Shown here: positions 55,601 through 64,000 of the stretch, one piece after another
Numbering within the stretch: position 1 is the first letter of the stretch
Layout of the letters: each line of letters starts with the position of its first letter
From: Saussurea involucrata
Taxonomy: Eukaryota > Streptophyta > Magnoliopsida > Asterales > Asteraceae
NCBI GenBank assembly: GCA_033807775.1
Contig: CM066321.1
Coordinates: forward strand, 253,072,422 to 253,136,421
Length of the DNA: 64,000 nt
Direction: 5' to 3'
The notes under the pieces: generated by a model
Told to the model about the DNA's origin: nothing
What the model saw: the letters and a program-made list of their open reading frames with translations, nothing else
Databases searched by the model: none
Translations under genes and position numbers: made by a program

Positions 55601-56862
55601 TGTGACAACCGTCAAATTTTCGTTTCAAGTTAGAACTGCATTGAGCGTTTCAGTTACTCATGTTATAGTGGACACAGTCGAATTTAGTAGTAAAAACAAT
55701 ATTGTTAGGAAAATTTGAGAATTTTACCAAAATCAGCCCCCAAAGCTCACAATAAACACTCAATCTTTGAAGATTTTGAAGGTAAACATTATCCCTAGTG
55801 TGCAAGAAATCAGAATCTGGCTTAGTAAAATATCTACCTTAAAACAGTCATAACTCCCTTAATATGTAACCAAAAATGATGAATTTTTTTCTGGAAGATA
55901 AACCTTTGAGTTAAGTTTAAAACCCAATTTGAATCACTGAAAAATGTTGAGATTTGACCCTCCAAATGGACGTGACAAAAAGAATGTGCACACAGTCTTG
56001 ATAACTGTGACACTTAAACATAATCATAATGATTAAAATACCTAACCACCTCTAAAAATGGTGCTACTTATGTCAAAAGTTCCCTAAGACATTAAATGAA
56101 AATATATAAAATCTTGGTTAAATAAATAATTCGAGAAAATACTTAATTATGACCATAAGTGAACCTAAATTTCTGCCAACAGAAAAGTAAAAACTCTAAT
56201 TCAAGAAAAAGAGATTTTTAGGAATATGAAAGGATAAAAAGCATATAAATTGTAGATTTTGTCAAAATCCCAAATAAGAACAATATATACATGTATATGA
56301 ATGATACCCAAATAAATAAGAGATTTATAAAAATTCGAACTTGGGATAAAACACAACGTAAATAAGAAATACAAATATATATGTATAATTAAAGAAAGTA
56401 TTCGTCATGAAGAAATTATAAAACATGGTACAAGAGATTAAATAATATATATAACTTTTAATTTTAGACCTTTTTTGTCACTTGTTATGGCGAAATTGCG
56501 GTAACTTCAATCTAACATGTATTTATGTATTGATTACTAACTTCAATTAATTCCTTATAACTTATAATTTTTAATCACAACAAAGGCATTTTATGATGAT
56601 TTGGATAACTAAGCGTTTTCAAGGCCTAAGGTTTAAGCATAGAATCTTACTAGTATCCTTACGTTCGTAGGATCGAAGTAGGATCGTTTTACGGGTTGCA
56701 TTGTGAACCTCTTGGAAACATCTTCGCTTATCATGGTGAGTATTCACAGCCCCTTTTTACTCTTTTGTTACAATTTGGGGTGAAAAGCATGATATTGAAT
56801 TACAAACTGATTGAATTATACTACGAAATGTTGAACCTTAAATTTAATTGTTTGTGCACTAA
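55601..56862 (+). repeat. 3-prime LTR of G2, truncated by a CACTA insertion
   Basis: Nearly identical to the 5-prime LTR at its start and again from about 55950 to 56862. Between them about 200 bp do not align with the 5-prime LTR, and the 5-prime LTR has about 1 kb there. It breaks at the sequence GTGCACTAA, which continues as GGTATG in the intact LTR (36696). Confidence 0.88.
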
Positions 56863-57099
56863 CACTAGTACAAAAACTCACAATGGCCACGGTTAAAAAC
56901 CGTAGCCGTAGGCCTTTGGCCACAGTTTTTTTTTCCAATCATATCGTAGCCTATTCTGCCGTGACTTTTGATACCCCTGTGGCCACGTTTAAAATGCGTC
57001 ACCATATCACATGATAAACCGTAGCCATAGCCTAAAAACCGTGGCCATAACCGTATCCAACTTTTATGGTATTGGGGCATTTTTGCTATAACCGTGGCT

Positions 57100-57930
57100 A
57101 TAAACTACTCATCGTCACTCAAATGTTAGATTAACTGTGACCAATTCATGACATGGTTACCATAAATGTTAGAACCGTGGCTAATGGTTGTCTTTTAGTC
57201 ATATGATATGACTAAAAATGTAGCAATAAACAACTTATAGCCACAAAATTTCATATTAACCGTGACAAATTCATGACATAGGGTTACACTGAATTGTTTG
57301 AATCATGACTATTGACTATATTTTAGTCACATTAAATAACTAAAACCGTAGCGATAAACCACTTATCGCCACCCGGACTTCTTATTAACCGTTGCCAAAT
57401 CATAAATTTTGGTTACACTGAAATGTTAGAAATGTGGCTATTGATTAACTTTTGGTCACATGAGTTAACTAAAATTGTGACCATAAACTACTTATAGCCA
57501 CACAAATGTTACATTAATCGTGCTGATTTCATGACATACGGTTACACTGGATTGTTAAAATCTGTGGCTATTGATAGCATTTTGGTTACAAGAAATAGCT
57601 AAAACCGTGACTATGTAGTATTTATAGTCACACAAAATTTAATTTAACCGTTGCCATTTCATGGCATATACTGACGCTGAATTGCTAAAACCGTGACCGT
57701 TGCTTTGCTTACGTTTTGGTTACATGAAATAATTAAAATCGTGACTATAACCGTGGCTAATTGTTGTCTTGTGGTCACACAAAATAACTAAAATTGTGGC
57801 AATAAACTATTTACAACCACACAAATTTTAATGCATATATGATTTCTTAAAATTGTAGAACCATGGCTATTGGCTGCCTTTCGGTCATATGAAATAACTA
57901 AAATGTGATCATAAATTACTTACAGTCACG
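57100..57930. repeat. Subterminal tandem repeat, about 127-bp unit, six degenerate copies
   Basis: Each unit contains ACTTATAGCCACAC, TTAACCGTG, TTCATGACAT, GGTTACACTGAATTGTTAGAA, CGTGGCTATTG and GGTCACAT.AAATAACTAAAA in that order. Starts lie near 57103, 57229, 57360, 57488, 57618 and 57808. Confidence 0.85.
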
Positions 57931-58174
57931 GTTTAATTTGAATATCATATAGCCATAGAAGATAATGACAATAATAATCTTTGCAACGGTTTCAATAATA
58001 CGTGCCAAAATAATAAATAAATCTTTAAAAATAGTTTAATATAATAATTATTTCAAAAACATCAAAACAATTAAAAATAGTTATATGATCATAAAAAATA
58101 AAAATATCAATGATAAACTAATCCTCTAATATATTAGATTTTTTCTTCTTAAAGTTGCTCGTATGAATCTCCTT

Positions 58175-58261
58175 CTATAACTTAGTGACAGTTATATAAT
58201 TCTTCGTTCTCTTCATAGAAGTTGTTTTATCATCATGTTGATTAGAAGTTGGATCTGGTAC
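58175..58261 (-). CDS. Possible last exon of a CACTA transposase-type gene
   Basis: The minus strand has TTTGTTGCAG before 58261, then 28 codons (VPDPTSNQHDDKTTSMKRTKNY...) and TAG at 58175-58177. A terminal exon on this strand near a CACTA end is the usual layout. No other exon is visible, so this is only a candidate. Confidence 0.25.
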   Translation of the reverse strand, partial: VPDPTSNQHDDKTTSMKRTKNYITVTKL

Positions 58262-58559
58262 CTGCAACAAAAATAAAATACATGTTATTACACTTGTAGT
58301 ATTTTATACAAACAAAAACTGTATGACAATCTTCCAAGGTGAAGATTTCTTATTATTACATATAATGCAACAGTCAACAGTAAAGAGTTGTTTATCCAAA
58401 TCTTACCCTGTAAGCGCTTATCGCTAAGATTCAACACTTTCATTTAACTTACCAGGTAAAAACAATATAAACATGATATTCAAGATTGTGTCAAGAAACT
58501 TGATGATCACAAATCAAGCTAAACAGTCGTGCGGCTTTTACCCCCTAATTTTTCAATTG

Positions 58560-59533
58560 TGTTGGTCCCGAAGGGCTATACAAGATTGTAGAAGGGGGGG
58601 GGGGGGGGGTGAATGCAAACACTAAGATTTTACTTTTCTAAATTGTTTATTGATAAATCATTAACAATTTATAGCTTGTTGCGGAAACAAGATTAAGGAT
58701 AAACCTAAATCTAAACAAGTTGGAACACTAAGTTTCTTGCACTAAGAAAGAGAAGGAAATTACTAATAATAACCTATCTCAAGATAAGAAGGATGAACTT
58801 GTCCAGAGTTAGCAAATTACTTCAAAATGAAGTGAGTTCTTCTTTTTATATACTGCATGCATTTAATGCATGGCAGTTTACACTTTACACGTGGCAGCAG
58901 CTCATTGGTTGTACGTCATTGACCTTTGTTGACAACCTTAGTAGCCGCATGTTTGAACAGTGTAGTATCAGAGTGGTTGTATGATTTCAGACAATAAGGA
59001 GTTTCTTTTCTGACACATCGTACGGAGTCGTGCAAGGGTGGTTAAGACAAAAGTACTTTGTACGGAGGACTTCATGATCAGCTTTTCGTTGATTCAGCGA
59101 TCTATCATTCTATATCAGCGAATGACAGAGTTCAGCGATAGCTAAAGTCTTGTACTTGATACTTCACGTTGAGTGGACAAATCTGAGTCTTCGCTGATCC
59201 GCATCAGTTCATTAGGAGACTTGTCGCTGGTTCTTGAGCTTGATCTTCGACTTCAACGTAGAACCTATGTTGACGTGAAACTTGTCTTCAGGGATCATAA
59301 GTAAACAACTAACTTATCAGCGATCACCATAAGTACTGAACAGACTCAGAGCAAGATGGTGAACAAAGTTCGCTGAATGTTTAATCTAAAGAGCGAGAGT
59401 TCCTATCAGCGGTACTGTAAGATCTTAGTACTTATCAGCAATAGTGAAACTCTGATACATATTGTTTACTTACAATTTTCACTAAGTATATAAGAGAGGG
59501 TCATTATCAAATCACTGAGGGTTTGGATCAACA
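58560..59533 (-). repeat. 3-prime LTR of copia A2
   Basis: 974 bp, homologous to the copia A LTRs, with a G run of 16 near 58594-58609 and the same CAGCG/CGCTG words in U3. Confidence 0.92.
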
Positions 59534-59543
59534 ATCTCCCCCT
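59534..59543 (-). promoter_or_regulatory. Polypurine tract of copia A2
   Basis: The minus strand reads AGGGGGAGAT next to the LTR, as in copia A. Confidence 0.9.
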
Positions 59544-59802
59544 ATTTGATTATGACATAGCAACAAAGAAAATTGCTATTTAATGAAAACATAAGGATAA
59601 AAAGAACTCATAAAATATTTGTCCCTTTTACTGTTTTCTGGGATCTTTTCTGTACTGATGGAGTAAAGTACGTTCGCTGAAATTTTTCTTTAAACTTCGT
59701 AAAGATTACAGATGGAAGTGGAAAAATTACAAGTACAGCGAATACAATTACAAGTATAAAAGAATAATTGGTATAATAGAAGAATGAGGCGATCCTATCA
59801 GC

Positions 59803-61053
59803 TTATAGAGGTTCTTCCTTAATGAGTTGTTCATCAAGGGTCATTGATGTGGGAATCATCCAGTCATGGACATTTACTCCTTGATTTCTTTTGTTCAGCG
59901 CTTCTTCAAAAATCAAAGGTTTAAGATGTCGTGCCTGAATGTCGTTCTTGAAGTCACACCAGTAGACGAGATCTTTCAGCTGTTCGATGGGAGTGATGGG
60001 GAGTTCAGAGATACGTTGAAAACCCTTTCGTCCATCCCAGTCATTAAAGAATATCTCGTAGGGTTTCCTTAAGACTTTCCCAGGGATGAAAGTCTCATCA
60101 GGAGGAAGAGATGTGTCAAGTGCAGAAAGGTCAGGTTCTGGACCAAGGACTTCAGCTAGAGAAAAACCAATACCTGTTTCGTTTCGTATCTGAGGACCTT
60201 CTGAAGATTTAGACTTTTTCTTTGCAGAGGCCTTTCTTTTCTAACTTTCGAGAGGAGGAGGAGGAGGAATATCTACACACGAATAGACTAAGTCGATTTG
60301 TTTGTTTATCAGCTTTTCGAAATGATCCTTGTACTTAGACTGAGACTTTTGGATGGCTAATCTGATCTCCAACCATTCAGAGAGACCGTACCGCGTGATA
60401 GCTTCAACATAGAATTTTTCGTACATTCCGTCTTCTCTGAATATCTCGATTTCGGTGATAAAAACTTTGATGGTTGATCTTCCAGATACGAGTACCTTGA
60501 TTATTCTGGAAGGTCGAAGTCTGAAGTGTACCTTTTCTTTGCACCAGGCTAGGGTAGATTGAGACACAGTTCTCTTTTCTTCAACGATCTTCTTGGCTTC
60601 TTCCCATAGCTGACGTTGAACTTCGATTGGAGCTCTTTTCAGCTTGGGGTCTTTTACTGATCGTTGAGTAAGCTGGATGGCGTATTCTCTGTCTTTTTCT
60701 TCAACTTCCCTTCTTTCAGCGATTAGACGTTCAGCTCTGAGGTGATCCTTGTATTCCCTTTTTGAAAGTTTGAACTTTGTAGGAATAGAAGGAAGTTGAT
60801 CACACTTCAGAATGATTCGCTGATCCTCGAACTTCTTTATCATCTCATCTCTTCTTCTCTGATCTTCTTCACTTAGCTTTTGAGGAGCCAAGGAAGGTCT
60901 GTTTTTGTTAGAGAGCATCTGTTCTTCAGGTTCATCAGTCTCAGAGATCAAATCTAAGACCGGGATTATTTCTTCAGCGTTGGGAGCTGGGATTATTGTT
61001 GGTGAAGTCGTAGCTATAGGAACTTCAGCGATATCCTCAAACAGGGGAGAGGA
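59803..61053 (-). pseudogene. Accessory gene exon 2 of copia A2 (one in-frame stop)
   Basis: 416 codons plus stop, same frame as copia A exon 2 from its acceptor. Conserved blocks: SETDEPEEQ, QKLSEEDQRRRDEMIKKFEDQ, EKDREYAIQLTQRSVKDPKL, REDGMYEKF...RYGLSEWLE, WCDFKNDIQARHLKPLIFEE. Its only stop is TAG at 60241-60243, where copia A is open. The Gln codon that is TAG in copia A is intact here. Confidence 0.8.
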
Positions 61054-61207
61054 CTAGCTGAAACACAGCGATCGTTCGAGTAAGAACTTGGGTAGAACAG
61101 AGATAGAGAAAGAATGGGATAAAGTGTATGGAGGTTTTAGTGAGTGTAGAACTGATACTGTGTATAGAGAGAGAGGAGGGATGCAGTGAAAGTAGAGGTT
61201 AGTGTAC
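61054..61207 (-). other. Intron in the accessory gene of copia A2
   Basis: 154 bp, donor CAG|GTACAC, acceptor CAGCTAG|TCC. Mostly unalignable with the copia A intron except its last 45 bp. Pyrimidine-rich. Confidence 0.78.
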
Positions 61208-61560
61208 CTGACAAACCGGATTTTTAAGCAAGATCGTCAGATTTTCGTCTTCTTTAGCGACACTTTTTCCTTTGCCCTTGTCAGCTTCAGACGCTGATGG
61301 CTTTGTCTTTGTCCGCTCCCCTGTAGGTTCATTTATCAGAATCCCTCTAAGAGTTGTGGTCCTCTGAGCAGGCTTGACGATAAAAGAGTCATCATCATCA
61401 TCATCTTCATCATCATCATTCTTTGGAGAAGAGGATGGTTTGTCATCAGACAAGTCGATTGCTTCTTCATCTTCAGCTTCAGACTCAGATTCTTCAGCTT
61501 CTTCTTCGAGTTTCTCCCCCTCAGATACAGAGGTAAGCTTCTCGGTTCCCTCAGGGTTTT
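61208..61560 (-). pseudogene. Accessory gene exon 1 of copia A2, 3-prime fragment
   Basis: From NPEGTEKLTSVSEGE through the acidic tail to NPVCQ at the donor; in frame with exon 2 after splicing. The rest is displaced by copia D. Confidence 0.8.
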
Positions 61561-62114
61561 TGTAAGTCCAGGATTTACTCTTACAATCAATATAACAATG
61601 TATGAAACAGTAATTGAGAAGTAATATGATCAAGCCCAATTGTATTCAATGAAGAACAGAATTACAGATCTTAGAGAGAGAGTATCTCAAAGATTACAAA
61701 AGATGAATACAAATATATTCGGGAAAATCAGTTAGCAATGTAGAGCTAACCACTATATATATACTGCAACGGAAATATTAAAGCTACAGTACAAATATGA
61801 ATGACTAATAGGAACAATACACGTGTCCTAATTAGTTAACTAAACACTAAGGAAAGTATCTAGTTATAAGTTCTGAACAGATTGTTCAGAACTTCTAACG
61901 TTCTTCTGATTAGGCTTCTCAGAACTTCTGGCTCTACTTCTGACTCTTCTTCTCAGACTTCTGACTCTTCTTCTCAGACTTCTGTACTTGGTAATCTTTC
62001 AAAGCAATCCTTCTGAGCCTTCTTAGTCAGAACTCTGGCCCTTCATATCAGAACATCTGAGCCTTCTCATCAGATCTTTAACACTTACTTTATTGACAAA
62101 ACTCAGATCTAACA
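61561..62114 (-). repeat. 3-prime LTR of copia D
   Basis: 554 bp; the minus strand starts TGTTAGATCTGAG and ends GGACTTACA. A TATA-rich stretch (TATATATATAG, minus) lies near 61753-61764. In U3 upstream of it, TTCTGA/TCAGAA words recur (61880-62070). Confidence 0.85.
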
Positions 62115-62128
62115 ATCTCCCCCTTTTT
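62115..62128 (-). promoter_or_regulatory. Polypurine tract of copia D
   Basis: The minus strand reads AAAAAGGGGGAGAT before the LTR. Confidence 0.88.
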
Positions 62129-62129
62129 G

Positions 62130-62573
62130 TCAAATAAACTGATACTTTGTATCATCCAAATCTTTCAAGGCAGGAACAATCTTCTGTAAGAGCACATTTC
62201 TTTGATTAAGCCTTTTGTCGATCTTGACAATAATTTCTTGAATAGTTTCAACCTGTAGAGTCATCACTTCCTGAGTTATGTTGGATTGCTTTGTTTTCAA
62301 CATCTTTTTCTCCAAATTATGCTTGATGAATCTCAAAGTTCCAGAGCAGTATTTTGCAGTCTCCTTTGCTCTGAAGAAGATCTTTTCACTCTTGTTTTTC
62401 AAAAAGACTCCCAAATCTGGATGTTTGAGAACACTTCCAGTCTTTAACACCTTTTTCTGATCATGATCTGTGTTGGGTTTTGCTAGATAAACACATGGCC
62501 TTTGCAAATACAGAGCTATTTGAAAATCTGTATAACCATGCCATCTTAGAATGTAAAACATAGCTTCAATCAC
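62130..62573 (-). pseudogene. Copia D accessory ORF, C-terminal part (frameshifted)
   Basis: It continues the upstream ORF in a second frame, with no ATG of its own at the start. IEAMFYILRWHGYTDFQIALY, KTGSVLKHPDLGVFLKNKS, a Lys-rich helix and a C-terminal amphipathic/coiled segment (VETIQEIIVKIDKRLNQRN). The junction is a GTGTGTG run, so a two-base slippage most likely caused the shift. Function unknown. Confidence 0.65.
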
Positions 62574-64000
62574 ACACTTCTTGCCTTCCTTTTAGTCTTA
62601 TCTTTGCTTGATTCTTTAAAGCACAACATACTGTGTAATCTGTAGAAATCCACTACTGATAGCTTTTCAAAATCTGCATCAGTGAAATAGTATACCTTGC
62701 CATCTTCTCTCAAAACTTCAAAAGACAAGTATTCCAACTTTTTGAATTGTTTAACTTTTAATTCTCTGATCCCTATGATTAAGAAGTTTGAATATACAGC
62801 CTGTTTTGATTTCCCAAGGCATCTTGATTTTTCTGCCAACCAGATCTGAGTCTCTTTTGGTCTGTCATAGTATACATCCAGAAATTGTATCTCTTTAGGC
62901 TTGAAAAACTCAGGTAGATCAAACTCAAGAAAGTATCCATTCAAATCAATAGACATCTCATCTTCTTTTGATTCAGATTGTTCAGCTTGCTCAACACTTG
63001 GTATTTGCAAATTCTGAGAAATTATATCCTGAACCTCTTCAACTTCTTCTGAAAGAATTTCATTCACCTCATATTCAGCAGGAAACACAAAATCATTATG
63101 CAGCATCTTTTTGGGATTAACCTCTGATAGCATCCATTCACCACAACTTCTGATCTTTCTTCTGAGGTTTAGTTTTCTTTCAATAAATTTCACACATCTC
63201 TTTCCCAGACTTTTTCTTTCAGATACATCAAATCTTTCCATTCCTTGAAGTAACCAACTCAAAGTTGCATCACTATACTTTACCAAATACTTCAGTATGA
63301 ATAGTTCAAGTCTTTCATGAACTGTATATGCAAAGCCTTCTGATTCCATTCCTTCATTTATAAACCCTTTCTCATGTACCCCAACCCCTGGAATCATCTC
63401 TGGACAGCTTAAGTTACATTTCTTCTTTCTTCCTTCAATAGCCAGTTGAAAATCATACAAGTACATGTTTCTGACATAAATGCCCAGAAGTCTTCTACAT
63501 TCAATTTCTATCCAAGCTACTTCAGTACTGGCAAAGAACTTAACAAGAAAGATCTGATCTTCAAGAGTTAATCTGTGGAAGTCAAAACTTGATAAGAAAA
63601 CCTTTACATCTTTTTCTTTCAAAACTTCCAATCTTACATACTTCAGACCATTAAATTCTTCTGTTTGAAACATCAACACTTTCTCAATCCTTTTCTGAAT
63701 GTGCAGCCTTGAGTCAGGAATTCTAAATCTGTTTGAGGCTTCTGAATAAATCATCTGAGATTTTCCATCCATGAAACTATCAACATTGCTTTCCAAAACT
63801 TCATATTCTCCTTCTTTGTGATACAGATTCTCATATGTCTCTTCTGGAAAGATGTCATCATGAAAATGTTTAGCAAGTGGTATATCACTTAATTCCATGA
63901 CAAAGTCACATATAGGTTCCTCTAACATTGGTAAATCAATCTTAGGGATTTCAATTGGATTTCTGAATTTGACTCTTTCATATTCTCCTATATCATCAAC
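62570..64000 (-). CDS. Copia D accessory ORF (open at window edge)
   Basis: Open from the right edge of the window to TGA 62570, at least 476 codons. The first ATG in view is 63928 but the frame continues upstream of it, so the true start is outside. Two copies of one module are visible: FNGLKYVRLEVLKEKDVKVFL..FDFHRLTLEDQ (about residues 93-125 from 63928) and FKKLEYLSFEVLREDGKVYYF then DADFEKLSVVDFYRL near the end. The copia A exon 2 has one similar module (IKLFREDGTSETF..RYGLSEW). An acidic linker separates the halves. No signal peptide or membrane segment. Unknown function. Confidence 0.7.
   Translation of the reverse strand, partial: VDDIGEYERVKFRNPIEIPKIDLPMLEEPICDFVMELSDIPLAKHFHDDIFPEETYENLYHKEGEYEVLESNVDSFMDGKSQMIYSEASNRFRIPDSRLHIQKRIEKVLMFQTEEFNGLKYVRLEVLKEKDVKVFLSSFDFHRLTLEDQIFLVKFFASTEVAWIEIECRRLLGIYVRNMYLYDFQLAIEGRKKKCNLSCPEMIPGVGVHEKGFINEGMESEGFAYTVHERLELFILKYLVKYSDATLSWLLQGMERFDVSERKSLGKRCVKFIERKLNLRRKIRSCGEWMLSEVNPKKMLHNDFVFPAEYEVNEILSEEVEEVQDIISQNLQIPSVEQAEQSESKEDEMSIDLNGYFLEFDLPEFFKPKEIQFLDVYYDRPKETQIWLAEKSRCLGKSKQAVYSNFLIIGIRELKVKQFKKLEYLSFEVLREDGKVYYFTDADFEKLSVVDFYRLHSMLCFKESSKDKTKRKARSV

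Larger units (their letters stand above)
34598..56862 (+). mobile_element. Gypsy G2 (Tekay/Del-like chromovirus), both LTRs interrupted
   Basis: The 5-prime LTR starts at 34598, is split by copia A (36907-49966) and ends at 50666. The primer binding site, leader ORF, partial gag, protease, RT, RNase H, integrase, chromodomain-like tail and polypurine tract follow. The 3-prime LTR starts at 55601 and is broken at 56862 by a CACTA element; the rest is not in the window. CAGAC at 34593-34597 would be the left target duplication. It complements G1, retaining the integrase half that G1 lost while lacking the gag N-terminal half that G1 retains. Confidence 0.9.
56863..58559 (+). mobile_element. CACTA (En/Spm-like) transposon, left end; interrupted by copia A2
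   Basis: It starts CACTAGTACAAAAACTC, a CACTA-type terminus, directly after TAA (possible 3-bp target duplication). Subterminal sequence is full of CCGTGGC/GCCACGG-type words and a tandem repeat (57100-57930). The right end and most of the body are not in the window because copia A2 is inserted at 58560. Confidence 0.8.
58560..61560 (-). mobile_element. Copia A2: second copy of the copia A family, truncated by copia D
   Basis: 3-prime LTR (58560-59533), polypurine tract, accessory exon 2, intron and the 3-prime end of exon 1, cut at 61560 by copia D. It is diverged from copia A by many substitutions and indels. AATTG at 58555-58559 would be the target duplication. It provides the comparison that shows the intron in copia A to be conserved. 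Confidence 0.92.
61561..64000 (-). mobile_element. Copia D, 3-prime end (runs off the window)
   Basis: 3-prime LTR 61561-62114, polypurine tract, and a long accessory ORF on the minus strand. Inserted in copia A2 exon 1; GTTTT at 61556-61560 would be one target duplication. A different copia family with the same design (accessory ORF directly before the polypurine tract). Confidence 0.85.

Noticed and set aside
56865..57080. 71-codon ORF (minus) at the CACTA end
   Set aside because: Lies in terminal inverted-repeat-type sequence and has no exon context or similarity that I recognise.

Overview
Every recognisable block in this window is a transposable element or a piece of one. I found no ordinary host gene, tRNA, rRNA or CRISPR array. 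The content is that of a repeat-rich flowering-plant chromosome: nested Ty1/copia and Ty3/gypsy LTR retrotransposons with iMet-type primer binding sites (TGGTATCAGAGC), very long (2-3 kb) gypsy LTRs, a CACTA-type DNA transposon end, and 3-prime accessory ORFs of a kind I associate with SIRE-like copia elements of Asteraceae. The family assignment is an inference; species cannot be read from the window.

Layout. (1) 1-7204: a minus-strand, largely non-coding gypsy (chromovirus-derived) element whose left LTR runs off the window. It sits in the protease region of (2) copia B1, minus strand, 7205-18787, whose gag is also split inside its zinc knuckle by (3) gypsy G1, plus strand, 9836-16736, with target duplication TAATG. 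G1 has suffered an internal deletion that joins its RNase H region to the last 90 bp of its 3-prime LTR. (4) 18788-26537: plus-strand copia C, arranged as internal 3-prime region, LTR, then gag and integrase, cut by (5) copia B2, plus strand, 26538-30287. B2 is itself cut off by (6) a fold-back element, 30288-30769. (7) 30770-34597: fragments of an accessory ORF broken by an LTR-like segment and by a small non-autonomous LTR element (32023-34028, target duplication CTGTA/TTGTA). (8) 34598-56862: gypsy G2, plus strand, with a nearly complete but frameshifted pol and chromodomain. Its 5-prime LTR carries the young copia A (36907-49966, target duplication GACGT). Its 3-prime LTR carries a CACTA element (from 56863), which carries a second copy of copia A (A2, from 58560), which carries copia D (from 61561, running off the right edge).

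The most interesting material is in copia A. Downstream of gag-pol it carries a large accessory gene (888 codons plus a second exon of 418 codons) joined by a 150-bp intron. Splice sites and flanking reading frame are conserved in the diverged copy A2, and a TATA box with an upstream bZIP-type site lies in front of the first exon. Three copia families share an in-frame TAA followed at 15-21 nt by TTGCAG between gag and protease. Several families carry their own short word, repeated many times in both orientations, in U3 or the leader. The two gypsy copies share an undescribed (to me) leader ORF ending in a transmembrane segment. G1's LTR carries a tandemly repeated hairpin with compensatory changes.
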